A stretch of 64,000 nt of DNA from an uncultured Hyphomonas sp. (GTDB lineage Bacteria > Pseudomonadota > Alphaproteobacteria > Caulobacterales > Hyphomonadaceae): NCBI RefSeq assembly GCF_963677035.1, contig NZ_OY781472.1:1302001-1366000 (forward strand). Reading direction: 5' to 3'. Of this stretch, positions 1-9,608 are shown in pieces. The notes beneath the pieces were generated by a model, which made no database searches, was not told the origin of the DNA, and saw only the letters and a list, made by a program, of their open reading frames with translations. The position numbers and the translations under genes are program-made. Numbering within the stretch: the stretch's first letter is position 1; each line of letters starts with the position of its first letter.

Positions 1-888
1 CGGCGGGTGAATCTGGCGGGCGAGGTACGTCTCGCCGGTGCGCCGGGCTGGGTCGACATCACGCAGGCCAATATCCGCGACCGCGCCTCGATTGAGCGCG
101 CGCTGGAAGATGCCGATGCCGTGGTGAACCTGGTCGGGGTGCTCAACGAAAAGGGCAAGCAGACCTTCGAATCGACACAGGTCGAGGGCGCAACCCTTCT
201 GGCCGAAGTGGCGGCAGAGAAGGGCATCACCCGGTTCGTTCAGGTTTCGGCCATCGGCGCCAATGCGGACTCCAAGTCGGTCTACGCCAAAACAAAGGCC
301 GAAGCCGAAGAGGCTGTCCGCAAGGCAGTTCCCACCGCGACCATCCTGCGCCCGTCCGTCGTGTTCGGGCCGGAAGATCAGTTCTTCAACAAATTCGCCC
401 GGATGGCGCGTCTGCTCCTGCTGATGCCGGCCATTGGCGGCGGCAAGACCAGGATGCAGCCGGTCTATGCCGGGGATGTCGCCGAAGCGATTGCCGTGTC
501 AGTCGATGATGAAACCCCCGCAGGCAAGACGTATGAGCTGGGCGGTCCGCGCGTCTACACGATGAACGAGATTTATGACTTCGTCTGCAAGACGATTTCC
601 CGTCCGCGTTACAAGATCGGCCTGCCATTCATTCTGGCCAAGCCGATCGGTTACCTGTCAGGCGCGGTCTGGCGCTATGTTCCGCCGTTTTCCTGGGGTT
701 TCCTTGGCCAGCCGCCGGTCACCGGCGATCAGATCGAGATGCTGAAGACCGACAATGTCGTCGCAGACGATGCGCTGACGCTGGCGGATCTGGGCGTGAC
801 CACGCTGGAAACGCCGGAAGCCATCGTGCCGACCTATCTGTGGCGTTTCCGCGAATATGGCGAGTTCCACAAGGCGTCTGAAGCCTGA
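1..888 (+). CDS. NDUFA9-like NAD(P)-binding protein (complex I-associated family), 5' truncated
   Basis: The frame is open back to base 1, so the true start and the N-terminal GxxGxxG loop lie outside the window; about 295 codons remain. The visible part is an atypical extended SDR fold: VVNLVGVLNEKG in the dinucleotide-binding half, a YAKTK (YxxxK) motif and RPSVVFGPED. This pattern is that of the NDUFA9/39 kDa complex I subunit family, common as a stand-alone gene in alphaproteobacteria. The family is structural or stabilising for NADH:quinone oxidoreductase in mitochondria; the bacterial role is less certain. It converges on uppP with a 6-bp gap. A generic SDR/NmrA-like epimerase is the main alternative. 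Confidence 0.8.
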   Translation, partial: RRVNLAGEVRLAGAPGWVDITQANIRDRASIERALEDADAVVNLVGVLNEKGKQTFESTQVEGATLLAEVAAEKGITRFVQVSAIGANADSKSVYAKTKAEAEEAVRKAVPTATILRPSVVFGPEDQFFNKFARMARLLLLMPAIGGGKTRMQPVYAGDVAEAIAVSVDDETPAGKTYELGGPRVYTMNEIYDFVCKTISRPRYKIGLPFILAKPIGYLSGAVWRYVPPFSWGFLGQPPVTGDQIEMLKTDNVVADDALTLADLGVTTLETPEAIVPTYLWRFREYGEFHKASEA

Positions 889-894
889 TCTGAT

Positions 895-1749
895 CTAGAA
901 CAGGCCAATCAGGGGAGAGCCCAGCAACAGCAGGGCCCCCAGCAGGAACCGGTACAGCACGAAGGGCAGGAAGCTCATCCGCCGCAACAGGGCCATCAGG
1001 CCCCAGATTGAGGCGAGCCCCGTGATGAAGGCGATGCCTGCCACCACCAGTCCATCCTTCAGCGTCAGCACGCTGGTGCCGTCCGGATCTGCCGAAAACA
1101 GGCCATAGGCCCCGTAAAGGCCGGCGGCGGCGAGAATTGGCGCGCCGATCAGCATGGAAATGCGGGCGGCTTCGGTGCGCTCATAGCCGAGCGCGCGGGC
1201 GGCCGTCATGGTGATGCCGGAGCGGCTGGTCCCGGGAATGATCGCGGCGATGGCCTGCGTCGCGCCGATCAGCGCGGCATGGGCGAGGGTCATGTCCGCT
1301 TCCTTGCGGGTGCGCGGCCCGGCCACGTCTGCCCACCAGAGCAGGGCGCCGAAGACGATGGTCGCCCCGGCCACGGTGTAGACGCTGCGCATCATGTCCT
1401 GCAGGTCCTGGGGCAGCAGGGCCTCGTAAAGCAGGGCGGCGATCAGAGCGATGGGTGTGGCGACGATCACGCAGGCAGCAAGGCGCCCGCCCTGCGACAG
1501 CGGCTTTTTCGAAACCGGGGCCGCCAGAAGCTCAAACCCGCCGAGGAAGGCGAGCGCGACATCCTTGCGGAAATAGATCAGCATCGCCGCCAGCGTGCCG
1601 AGATTGGAAACGGCATTGATGAGCAGCTCATCCCGTCCGGTCAGTCCGAACGTGTCGGACGCGAGCAGGACATGGGCGGACGAAGAGATGGGCAGCCATT
1701 CGGTGATCCCCTGAAGGGTCGCGATGATGGCGAGCTGTAGCAGTGACAA
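895..1749 (-). CDS. uppP: Undecaprenyl-diphosphatase UppP (BacA family)
   Basis: This integral membrane enzyme dephosphorylates undecaprenyl diphosphate to recycle the lipid carrier for peptidoglycan and other surface polymers. At 284 aa it has the usual family length and many hydrophobic segments. The two signature regions are present: EWLPISSSAH near residues 17-26 and PGTSRSG near residue 171, which carry the catalytic Glu, Ser, His and Arg. The start at 1749 gives the usual MSLLQLAIIATLQGITEW N terminus. It is divergent from gltD across 232 bp that must hold both promoters; I could not place either with confidence. Confidence 0.95.
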   Translation of the reverse strand: MSLLQLAIIATLQGITEWLPISSSAHVLLASDTFGLTGRDELLINAVSNLGTLAAMLIYFRKDVALAFLGGFELLAAPVSKKPLSQGGRLAACVIVATPIALIAALLYEALLPQDLQDMMRSVYTVAGATIVFGALLWWADVAGPRTRKEADMTLAHAALIGATQAIAAIIPGTSRSGITMTAARALGYERTEAARISMLIGAPILAAAGLYGAYGLFSADPDGTSVLTLKDGLVVAGIAFITGLASIWGLMALLRRMSFLPFVLYRFLLGALLLLGSPLIGLF

Positions 1750-1981
1750 GGGACCGGGCCTTTCAGAACTTTGGCAGAAGGTCTAATTTGGTTTGACCGG
1801 AGAGGCACGCGCTTTTCTCAATATCAATTCGATACCTATTGGTTGTGCCGTGGTGGCCACTCAGGGCCTCTACAGCACTATATTTACCAGTACATATCAT
1901 ATCGATATCGGAAATTGCAGATTCATCTTGCCGCGTTCGCGCTCTGGTTCTATGCCCGGTGCAAATGTTCGGGAGGCCTTC

Positions 1982-3424
1982 ATGGCGGAGAGAATGCTGC
2001 AGTTTATCCATGTGCCGCGCACCATGCCGGACAAGCGTGGGGCAAAACAGCGGGCAACGGATTTCGCGGAGATCTATGACGCGTTCGCTGCGGACGCGGC
2101 AAAGACGCAGGCGTCCCGCTGTTCGCAATGCGGCGTACCATTCTGCCAGCAGGGCTGCCCGTTGCAGAACAATATCCCGGACTGGCTGCGCCTGGCGGCC
2201 GAGGGCCGGCTGGAAGAAGCCTGGCGGGTTTCGTCCTCAACCAACAATATGCCGGAAATCTGCGGCCGCATCTGTCCGCAGGACCGGCTGTGCGAAGGCA
2301 TCTGCACGATCGAGCAATCCGGCCACGGCACGGTGACGATCGGCTCGATCGAGAAATACATTACAGACAATGCGTGGACCGAAGGCTGGGTGGGACCAAT
2401 CAAGCCGATGCGCGAGCGTAAGCAGTCGGCGGGGATCATCGGGGCGGGGCCGGCAGGCCTCGCCGCGGCCGAACAGCTGCGCCGCAAAGGCTATCAGGTC
2501 ACGGTCTATGATGCGTATGACCGGGGCGGCGGCCTGCTGACCTATGGCATTCCCGGCTTCAAGCTGGAGAAGGAAATTGTCGAGCGGCGCATCAAGCGCC
2601 TGCAGGATTCCGGCATCAAGTTCAAATTCAATACGCGCGTCGGCAAGAAGGTGACGCTGCAGAAGCTGCGCGACACCCACGACACGGTGCTGATCGCCAC
2701 CGGCGTTTATGCCGCCAAGGATCTGAAATGTCCGGGCTCGGGCGCTGATGGGGTGCATGCGGCGCTGGATTATCTGACCGCATCGAACCGCAAGGGCTTT
2801 GGCGATGCCGTGGCGGAGTTCGACGTCGGCACGCTGGATGCGAAAGACAAGCGCGTCGTGGTGATCGGCGGCGGCGATACCGCGATGGATTGCGTGCGCA
2901 CGGCCATCCGCCAGGGTGCAAAAGCGGTGACGTGCCTCTATCGCCGTGACCGGGCCAACATGCCGGGCAGCCAGCGTGAAGTGCAGAACGCCGAAGAAGA
3001 AGGCGTCAAATTCGAATGGCTCGCCAGTCCGGAAGCCATTCTCGACACCAAGGGCAAGGCGAAGGGCGTTCGCGCGGCGCGGATGAAGCTGGGCGAACCG
3101 GATGCATCCGGCCGTCAGAGCCCGGTGAAAACCGGAGAGACCTTCAATGTGAAGGCCGACATGGTGATCAAGGCGCTGGGCTTTGATCCGGAAGACCTGC
3201 CGGCCCTGTTCGACGAACCGGCCCTTTCGGTGAATCGCTGGGGCGCGGTGAAGGTGGATTACGCCACGATGGAGACCAGCCTGCCGGGCGTGTATGCCGC
3301 TGGCGATATTGTCCGTGGGGCTTCCCTTGTCGTCTGGGGCATCAAGGATGGCCGCGATGCCGCAGAGGCCATGCACCAGGCCATGAAACAGGACGCACGC
3401 GCAGCTAAAGTGGCGGCGGAATAG
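1982..3424 (+). CDS. gltD: Glutamate synthase [NADPH] small (beta) subunit GltD
   Basis: GltD passes electrons from NADPH through FAD and Fe-S clusters to GltB for glutamate synthesis from glutamine and 2-oxoglutarate. A GGGAGG ribosome site just upstream picks the ATG at 1982 (480 aa); an in-frame extension to 1793 lacks such support. Cys47, Cys50, Cys55 and Cys59 (CSQCGVPFC then GCPLQ) and a second group CGRICPQDRLCEGIC form the N-terminal cluster-binding domain. GAGPAGLAAAE is the FAD-binding loop and VIGGGDTAMDC the NADPH-binding loop. It is the first gene of a tight operon with the GFA gene (2-bp gap) and gltB. Confidence 0.96.
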   Translation: MAERMLQFIHVPRTMPDKRGAKQRATDFAEIYDAFAADAAKTQASRCSQCGVPFCQQGCPLQNNIPDWLRLAAEGRLEEAWRVSSSTNNMPEICGRICPQDRLCEGICTIEQSGHGTVTIGSIEKYITDNAWTEGWVGPIKPMRERKQSAGIIGAGPAGLAAAEQLRRKGYQVTVYDAYDRGGGLLTYGIPGFKLEKEIVERRIKRLQDSGIKFKFNTRVGKKVTLQKLRDTHDTVLIATGVYAAKDLKCPGSGADGVHAALDYLTASNRKGFGDAVAEFDVGTLDAKDKRVVVIGGGDTAMDCVRTAIRQGAKAVTCLYRRDRANMPGSQREVQNAEEEGVKFEWLASPEAILDTKGKAKGVRAARMKLGEPDASGRQSPVKTGETFNVKADMVIKALGFDPEDLPALFDEPALSVNRWGAVKVDYATMETSLPGVYAAGDIVRGASLVVWGIKDGRDAAEAMHQAMKQDARAAKVAAE

Positions 3425-3426
3425 CC

Positions 3427-3846
3427 ATGGCAGAGCGTATGAAAGGGCGGTGCCTTTGCGGCGCCGTTCAGTTTGAAGGCACACTGAAGGATGGCGCAGA
3501 GTTTGGCGTCTGCCACTGCAGCACGTGCCAGCACTGGAACGGCGGACCGGGCCTGGCGACCGAAATGGATCGCATGAACCTCTCCGGCGAAAGCCATGTG
3601 ACCTGGTATGCCAGTTCCGAGTGGGCGGAGCGGGGCTTTTGCGCCGGGTGCGGCAGCAATCTGTTCTATCGCCTGAAGGAAAACCGCGACCTCTATTTCG
3701 TTCAGGTCGGCTGTCTGGATGAACCGGGCCGCCTGACACTCGCTGAGCATATCTTCGTTGAGGAAATGCCCGGCCATTATGACTTTACCGGCAATGCCCC
3801 GCGCCTGACCGGCGCTGAATTTCTTGCCCGTCTGCAGGGAGAATAA
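3427..3846 (+). CDS. GFA/CENP-V family zinc protein between gltD and gltB
   Basis: A 139-aa single-domain protein of the glutathione-dependent formaldehyde-activating (GFA/CENP-V) superfamily. Zinc ligands are visible as CLCGAVQFEG at residues 11-20, CHCSTC near 35-40 and a later FCAGCGSN. The substrate is unknown: most family members are not true S-(hydroxymethyl)glutathione synthases. It starts 2 bp after the gltD stop and ends one base before the gltB start, so it is almost certainly co-transcribed with glutamate synthase. Its presence inside this operon is unusual and may point to a role near glutathione or nitrogen metabolism, which is inference only. Confidence 0.9.
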   Translation: MAERMKGRCLCGAVQFEGTLKDGAEFGVCHCSTCQHWNGGPGLATEMDRMNLSGESHVTWYASSEWAERGFCAGCGSNLFYRLKENRDLYFVQVGCLDEPGRLTLAEHIFVEEMPGHYDFTGNAPRLTGAEFLARLQGE

Positions 3847-3847
3847 A

Positions 3848-6800
3848 ATGAGTGAGATCGAACGCTATCTCGCAAATCGCGACATGCTGATCGAGGCGAA
3901 TGCCTACAATCCGCTGGACGAGCATGATGCCTGCGGCGTCGGCCTTGTGGCCTCGCTGGACGGCAAGCCGCGCCGCGAAATTGTCGAGATGGGCATCAAG
4001 GCCCTGAAGAATGTCTGGCACCGGGGGGCCGTCGATGCCGACGGCAAAACAGGTGACGGCGCCGGCATCCGTGTGGAAGTGCCGCAGGAATTCTTCCGCG
4101 AACACGTCACCCGCACCGGGCACAAGCCGACGGACGATCCGATCTGCGTAGGCCAGATCTTCCTGCCGCGTACGGATTTTGCGGCGCAGGAAGCGGCCCG
4201 GACGCTGGTTGAAACGGAAGTCCTGCACTTTGGCTTCTATATCTATGGCTGGCGCCAGCCGCCGATCGATGTGTCGGTGATTGGCCAGAAGGCCAAGGAT
4301 ACGCGGCCGGCCATCGAACAAATCATGTTCCGCGACGCGCTGGGCCGCTCCAGTGAGGAACTGGAACGCGCGCTGTATATCTGCCGCCGCCGGATTGAAC
4401 GCCGGGCCCGCGAAGCAGCGATCCCTGCTTTCTACATCTGTTCACTGAGCAATGCTTCGCTGATCTACAAGGGCATGTTCCTGGCGCAGGATATCGACAA
4501 GTTCTACCTCGACCTGCAGAGCGAGCAGTTCAGCTCCGCCTTCGCAATCTATCACCAGCGCTATTCGACCAACACATTCCCGCAATGGGCGCTGGCCCAG
4601 CCGTTCCGCATGATCGCCCACAATGGCGAGATCAACACGGTGCGCGGCAACAAGAACTGGATGAAGAGCCATGAGATCCGCATGGTGTCGGAGACCTATG
4701 GCGAGCATGTCGAAGACGTAAAGCCGGTCATTCCGGACGGCACGTCGGATTCCGGCGCGCTGGATTCTGTGTGGGAACTTCTTTGCAAGTCCGGCCGGTC
4801 TGCGCCGATGGCAAAGGCGATGCTGATTCCGGAAGCCTGGTCGAAGCGCGACTCGGTCATGCCGCTGGCCCACCGGGCGCTGTATGACTACTGCAACTCG
4901 GTCATGGAGCCATGGGACGGCCCGGCAGGGATTGCGGCTTATGACGGCCGCTGGGCGATTGCCGGACTTGACCGCAACGGCCTGCGTCCGCTGCGTTATG
5001 CGCTGACCACGGATGGAATTCTCGCGGTCGGCTCCGAAACCGGCATGTGCCCGCTGGGCGACCATGAAGTGGCCAAGCGCGGATCGATCCCCGCTGGCGG
5101 CATGATCGCGGCAGACCTGAAAACCGGCAAATTCTATGACCACAAGGACATTGTGGACTATCTCGCCGCGCAGGCGCCCTATGAGGAATGGCTGTCGGCC
5201 GTGACCGAGCTGGACCCGGAAATTGGCGTCGGTGAAGAACCGCCGATGTTTGCTAAGGAAGAACTGCTGCGCCGCCAGACGGCCGCCGGCTACACGCTGG
5301 AAACGCTGGAGATGATCCTGTCGCCGATGGTGGAGACGGGCAAGGAAGCGATCGGATCCATGGGGGACGACACGGCTCCGGCGGTGCTGTCTTTCAACTA
5401 TCGCCCGATGAGCCATTTCTTCCGGCAGAATTTCAGCCAGGTGACGAACCCGCCGGTGGACCCGCTGCGCGAAGAACGCGTGATGAGCCTCAAGACGCGG
5501 TTCAAGAACCTCGGCAACGTGCTCGATACGGACAAGTCGCAGCAGGAAGTCTTCGTGCTGGAAAGCCCGGTGCTGACCAATGGCATGTATGAGCGGCTGC
5601 TGACGCGCCTCGGTGTCTCCTATACCGAGATCGATTGTACGTTCCCGGCGGAAGACGTGACGAATGACGGCACCGCCCTGAAGGAAGCGCTTTCGCGTAT
5701 CCGCCAGGAGGCTGAAGATGCCGTGCGCGAAGGCCGCGAGCATATTGTCCTGACAGACCAGTACCAGTCCGCCAGCCGGACGGCGATCCCGATGATCCTG
5801 GCCACCGGCGCGGTGCACTCGCATCTCGTGTCGCAGGGCCTGCGGACATTCTGCTCTATCACGGTGCGCTCGTCGGAGTGTCTGGATACGCATTATTTTG
5901 CCGTGCTTGTCGGTGTGGGCGCCACCTGCGTGAACGCCTATCTCGCGCAGGACGCGATCACAGACCGGCATGGCCGCGGACTGTACGGCGATACGCCGCT
6001 TGAAGAATGCGTGAACAATTACAAGACCGCTGTGGAGGCGGGCCTGCTGAAGATCATGTCCAAGATGGGCATCTCGGTCATTTCCTCCTATCGCGGCGGG
6101 TACAATTTCGAGGCGCTTGGCCTTTCCCGCGCGCTGGTGGCGGACTATTTCCCCGGCATGAACAGCCGCATCTCCGGCCTCGGCCTTGCGGGCCTGGAAG
6201 AGAATGCGCTGGTCCGCCACGAAATGGCATTCGACGAGGATGTTATCTCCCTGCCGGTGGGCGGGTTCTACCGGCTGCGCGCCAATGATGAGCCGCACGC
6301 CCTGGACGGCACGCTGATCCACACGCTGCAGACGGCCTGCAACACTGGCGATTACTCGGTGTACCGTAAATTCGCTGACGCGCTGGAAAACCGTTTGCCG
6401 ATCCAGCTGCGCGATCTGCTGGACTTCAAGCACAAGCTGCCGCCGGTGCCGCTGACGCAGGTTCAGTCGATCAACGAGATCCGCAAACGCTTCGTCACGC
6501 CCGGCATGTCGCTCGGCGCGCTGAGCCCGGAAGCACACGGCACGCTGAATATCGCCATGAACCGGATCGGCGCGAAGTCCGTCTCCGGGGAGGGCGGGGA
6601 AGACCGCGCCCGCTACCGCCCGCTGCCGAATGGCGACAATATGAACTCGTCGGTCAAACAGATCGCGTCCGGCCGTTTCGGCGTGACGGCGGAATATCTG
6701 AACCAGTGCCGCGAGATCGAGATCAAGGTTGCGCAGGGTGCCAAGCCCGGCGAAGGCGGCCAGCTGCCGGGCTTCAAGGTGACGGAATTCATCGCCCGCC

Positions 6801-8386
6801 TGCGCCATGCCACGCCGGGTGTGACGCTGATCTCCCCGCCGCCGCACCATGACATTTATTCGATCGAAGACCTGGCGCAGCTGATCTACGATCTGAAACA
6901 GATCAATCCGGACGCCCGCGTCTGCGTGAAGCTGGTCGCCCAGTCCGGCGTCGGCACGGTTGCGGCCGGGGTTGCCAAGGCCAAGGCGGACATCATCCTT
7001 ATTGCGGCCGGTGTCGGTGGAACGGGCGCCAGCCCGCAGACTTCGGTGAAGTTCGCCGGCCTGCCCTGGGAAATGGGCCTTGCTGAAGCGCACCAGATCC
7101 TGTCGCTCAATAATCTGCGCGACAAGGTCACCCTGCGGACCGATGGCGGCCTGCGGACGGGGCGCGACATTGTCATCGCGGCCATGCTGGGCGCCGAGGA
7201 ATACGGCATCGGCACCGCCTCGCTGGTTGCCATGGGCTGTATCATGGTGCGCCAGTGCCACTCCAATACGTGCCCGGTCGGCGTGTGCGTTCAGGACGAG
7301 GCGTTGCGCGCCCACTTCACCGGCACGCCGGAGAAGGTCGTCAACCTGATGAGCTTCATTGCCGAAGACGTGCGCGAGATCCTCGCCTCGCTCGGCCTGA
7401 AATCGCTGGACGAAGCCATTGGCCGGACGGACCTTCTGGCCCAGGTCAGCCGCGGCGCGACGCATCTTGATGACCTCGATCTCAACCCGCTTCTGGTCCA
7501 GGTCGATACCGACAAGCCCATCGTCTACCAGCCGTCCCACCGGGAAGAAGTGCCGGACACGCTGGACGCCCAGATCCTGCGCGACGCAGAGCCCTTCTTC
7601 GAACGCAGCGAGAAGATGCAGCTGGAATATGATGTGCAGAACACGATGCGCGCCATCGGCACGCGGTCCAGTTCCGCCATCACGCGCAAGTTCGGCATGC
7701 ATGCCCTGCCGGAAGGCCGGCTGCATATCCGGCTCGAAGGCTCGGCCGGCCAGTCGCTTGGCGCGTTCTCCGTTCAGGGCCTGCTGCTGGAAGTCATCGG
7801 CGATGCCAATGACTATGTCGGCAAGGGCCTGTCGGGGGCGACCATTGTTGTGGCCCCGCGTCCGAAAGACCGGCGCTCGGCCTCCGGCGATGCGATCATC
7901 GGCAATACCTGTCTTTACGGCGCAACCAGCGGCAAGCTGTTTGCCTCCGGCACGGCGGGCGTGCGTTTCGCGGTGCGGAACTCCGGTGCGAAGACAGTGG
8001 TCGAAGGCTGCGGCGCGAATGGCTGTGAGTACATGACCAATGGCCGCGCGGTCATCCTCGGCCCTGTCGGCGACAATTTCGGCGCCGGCATGACGGGCGG
8101 GGCGGCCTTCATCTGGGATCCGACCAACCGGTTCGAACGGGTCGCCAACCCGGATTCGATCGACTGGTATCCGCTGCCGGAAATGCCGACCGAGCATATC
8201 GGTGAGGCCAAGGCCCTGATCGAGGAACATGTGCGCCGCACAGGCTCTGTCCGGGGCAAGGAAGTCCTCGACGACTGGGACCGCGCCGTTCACGACATGC
8301 TGATGGTCGTGCCGAAGGAAATCGCGCACCTGCTGCTTGGCCGCACCAAGCCGAAAGCGAAGAAAAAGGTCACCGCGAAGGCCTGA
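3848..8386 (+). CDS. gltB: Glutamate synthase [NADPH] large (alpha) subunit GltB
   Basis: The 1512-aa large subunit hydrolyses glutamine and channels ammonia to 2-oxoglutarate. The ATG at 3848 follows GGGAG in the 3' end of the preceding gene. Cys29 in DACGVGL is the expected Ntn-amidotransferase nucleophile exposed after propeptide removal. The synthase barrel includes SVSGEGGEDRARY and KPGEGGQLPG, followed by the 3Fe-4S motif CIMVRQCHSNTCPVGVC. The C terminus shows the glycine-rich GXGXG beta-helix domain. Length and domain order match proteobacterial GltB. A strong terminator follows at 8406. Confidence 0.97.
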   Translation: MSEIERYLANRDMLIEANAYNPLDEHDACGVGLVASLDGKPRREIVEMGIKALKNVWHRGAVDADGKTGDGAGIRVEVPQEFFREHVTRTGHKPTDDPICVGQIFLPRTDFAAQEAARTLVETEVLHFGFYIYGWRQPPIDVSVIGQKAKDTRPAIEQIMFRDALGRSSEELERALYICRRRIERRAREAAIPAFYICSLSNASLIYKGMFLAQDIDKFYLDLQSEQFSSAFAIYHQRYSTNTFPQWALAQPFRMIAHNGEINTVRGNKNWMKSHEIRMVSETYGEHVEDVKPVIPDGTSDSGALDSVWELLCKSGRSAPMAKAMLIPEAWSKRDSVMPLAHRALYDYCNSVMEPWDGPAGIAAYDGRWAIAGLDRNGLRPLRYALTTDGILAVGSETGMCPLGDHEVAKRGSIPAGGMIAADLKTGKFYDHKDIVDYLAAQAPYEEWLSAVTELDPEIGVGEEPPMFAKEELLRRQTAAGYTLETLEMILSPMVETGKEAIGSMGDDTAPAVLSFNYRPMSHFFRQNFSQVTNPPVDPLREERVMSLKTRFKNLGNVLDTDKSQQEVFVLESPVLTNGMYERLLTRLGVSYTEIDCTFPAEDVTNDGTALKEALSRIRQEAEDAVREGREHIVLTDQYQSASRTAIPMILATGAVHSHLVSQGLRTFCSITVRSSECLDTHYFAVLVGVGATCVNAYLAQDAITDRHGRGLYGDTPLEECVNNYKTAVEAGLLKIMSKMGISVISSYRGGYNFEALGLSRALVADYFPGMNSRISGLGLAGLEENALVRHEMAFDEDVISLPVGGFYRLRANDEPHALDGTLIHTLQTACNTGDYSVYRKFADALENRLPIQLRDLLDFKHKLPPVPLTQVQSINEIRKRFVTPGMSLGALSPEAHGTLNIAMNRIGAKSVSGEGGEDRARYRPLPNGDNMNSSVKQIASGRFGVTAEYLNQCREIEIKVAQGAKPGEGGQLPGFKVTEFIARLRHATPGVTLISPPPHHDIYSIEDLAQLIYDLKQINPDARVCVKLVAQSGVGTVAAGVAKAKADIILIAAGVGGTGASPQTSVKFAGLPWEMGLAEAHQILSLNNLRDKVTLRTDGGLRTGRDIVIAAMLGAEEYGIGTASLVAMGCIMVRQCHSNTCPVGVCVQDEALRAHFTGTPEKVVNLMSFIAEDVREILASLGLKSLDEAIGRTDLLAQVSRGATHLDDLDLNPLLVQVDTDKPIVYQPSHREEVPDTLDAQILRDAEPFFERSEKMQLEYDVQNTMRAIGTRSSSAITRKFGMHALPEGRLHIRLEGSAGQSLGAFSVQGLLLEVIGDANDYVGKGLSGATIVVAPRPKDRRSASGDAIIGNTCLYGATSGKLFASGTAGVRFAVRNSGAKTVVEGCGANGCEYMTNGRAVILGPVGDNFGAGMTGGAAFIWDPTNRFERVANPDSIDWYPLPEMPTEHIGEAKALIEEHVRRTGSVRGKEVLDDWDRAVHDMLMVVPKEIAHLLLGRTKPKAKKKVTAKA

Positions 8387-8405
8387 TCCTTCCGTCCATA
8401 AAGAC

Positions 8406-8442
8406 AAAGCCCCGTGGATCGCTCCGCGGGGCTTTGCTTTTT
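8406..8442 (+). terminator. Rho-independent terminator of the glt operon
   Basis: A perfect 9-bp stem (aaagccccg at 8406-8414 with cggggcttt at 8427-8435) is followed by a five-T run at 8438-8442. It lies 19 bases after the gltB stop and just before the convergent lipoprotein gene ending at 8456. Confidence 0.9.
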
Positions 8443-8455
8443 AGGGCAGGGTGCC

Positions 8456-9382
8456 TCAGCTTTTCTTGCGGCGGATACGCGGCCAGATCAGTTTGAGCCA
8501 GATCCAGACGAACACGCCAATCAGAAGCAGCCAGGGCAGGCCGACGGCGAAGGCGGTGATCACGGCGGCCAGCGCGCTCGACAGATTATAGAAGAAATCC
8601 CCGAAGGCGTGGGCCAGCGGCTGCAGCGCGCCTTGCGAGACCGGATTGCGCTTGGTTTCGTAGCTGACCGACAGCTCACTCATGTTCACCCGCTGGCGCA
8701 GGGCGGCGAGGGAGGAGGTCAGCGAATCGATTTCGCCATTCACCCGGGCCAGCTCGCGCTCTGTCTCCAGCAATTCGCCCAGCTTGCCGGGCCGGTCGGC
8801 CAGCAGCTGTTCCAGCCGGGCCTGCAGGGTCTGCTGGGCTTTCAGGCGGGCATCGGTGTCGATGATGGAGACGGTGAGGTCTTCGGCCGTGGTCTGGCGG
8901 TTGGTGATTTCGCCCTTTGCGGCTTTGGCCTCTGCCTCGACGCCGTTCAGAAACTGGTCGATCCAGTCAGGCGTCGCCCGCAGGTTCAGCGAGGCGGAGG
9001 CCTCGTCCTCGGAATAGGCGTTCATCCAGGAATTCGTCACCATGCAGACAGCCGGCCCGGCCTTGTTGCAGGCATCGATATGGCCCTGCAGCGTCGGCTC
9101 GATGGCCGCGACCGGCAGGCGCATGCCGAGGGAGTGGGAATAGGCGATGTATTGCTGGGCCACGGTTTCGCCGCCCGCCTGGCCGCCGCCTGTATCCAGT
9201 TGCTCCATGAACATGTCGCCGTCTGCGGCAAACTTTGCGCCCATGGACATTTCAGCCGGGGGAGGGGGCGCGCCCATCGGCCCGGCGGAGTCGCGATTGG
9301 CCCCGGGGCCGCCGCAACCGGTCAGGGCAAGCGTCGACAGGGTGACTGCAGACAGCGCGATACGGAATGCTTTGATGTTCAT
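8456..9382 (-). CDS. DUF4349-type lipoprotein with coiled coil and C-terminal membrane anchor
   Basis: The ATG at 9382 (308 aa) follows GGAGGG and begins a lipoprotein signal ending in LALTGC, so the mature protein should be lipid-modified near Cys22. The middle (roughly residues 190-255) is a heptad-rich coiled coil, and the C terminus carries one hydrophobic helix followed by the basic tail RIRRKKS. This layout of lipobox, helical hairpin and C-terminal transmembrane helix is that of DUF4349 proteins. Function is unknown; an envelope structural or stress role is plausible. It is divergent from the aminotransferase gene across 336 bp. Confidence 0.85.
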   Translation of the reverse strand: MNIKAFRIALSAVTLSTLALTGCGGPGANRDSAGPMGAPPPPAEMSMGAKFAADGDMFMEQLDTGGGQAGGETVAQQYIAYSHSLGMRLPVAAIEPTLQGHIDACNKAGPAVCMVTNSWMNAYSEDEASASLNLRATPDWIDQFLNGVEAEAKAAKGEITNRQTTAEDLTVSIIDTDARLKAQQTLQARLEQLLADRPGKLGELLETERELARVNGEIDSLTSSLAALRQRVNMSELSVSYETKRNPVSQGALQPLAHAFGDFFYNLSSALAAVITAFAVGLPWLLLIGVFVWIWLKLIWPRIRRKKS

Positions 9383-9608
9383 GATTGTCCCTCCACTGGA
9401 CGCAACTCGCACATGAAACGTGGAAAAAGGCAATATTCCGCTCGCAAAGCGAAAAATTGCGGCGCGGTCCCGCTGTGAGGCGCGAGTCTACCGGTTCGAT
9501 CCGCCGCCCGGTCGCAATTGCGCCCGCCTCTCAGGCGATTCCGCGGCGATTCTGGTCAGCAGGGATGCAATCGCCCACGGATTCCCCCGCCGGGCGACCT
9601 TTGTGTTG
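9383..9608. other. Intergenic region, divergent promoters and leader hairpins
   Basis: Together with the structured element at 9609-9696 this is the 336-bp gap between the DUF4349 gene and the aminotransferase gene. I see a 7-bp hairpin (ggcgatt at 9545-9551 with aatcgcc at 9569-9575) and no convincing ORF. Promoters for both directions must lie here but none was clear enough to place. Confidence 0.5.

Noticed and set aside
4442..8407. 1321-codon open frame on the minus strand across gltB
   Set aside because: It is antisense to a clear GltB with catalytic and Fe-S motifs; long antisense frames are expected in high-GC DNA and the product has no recognisable domain.
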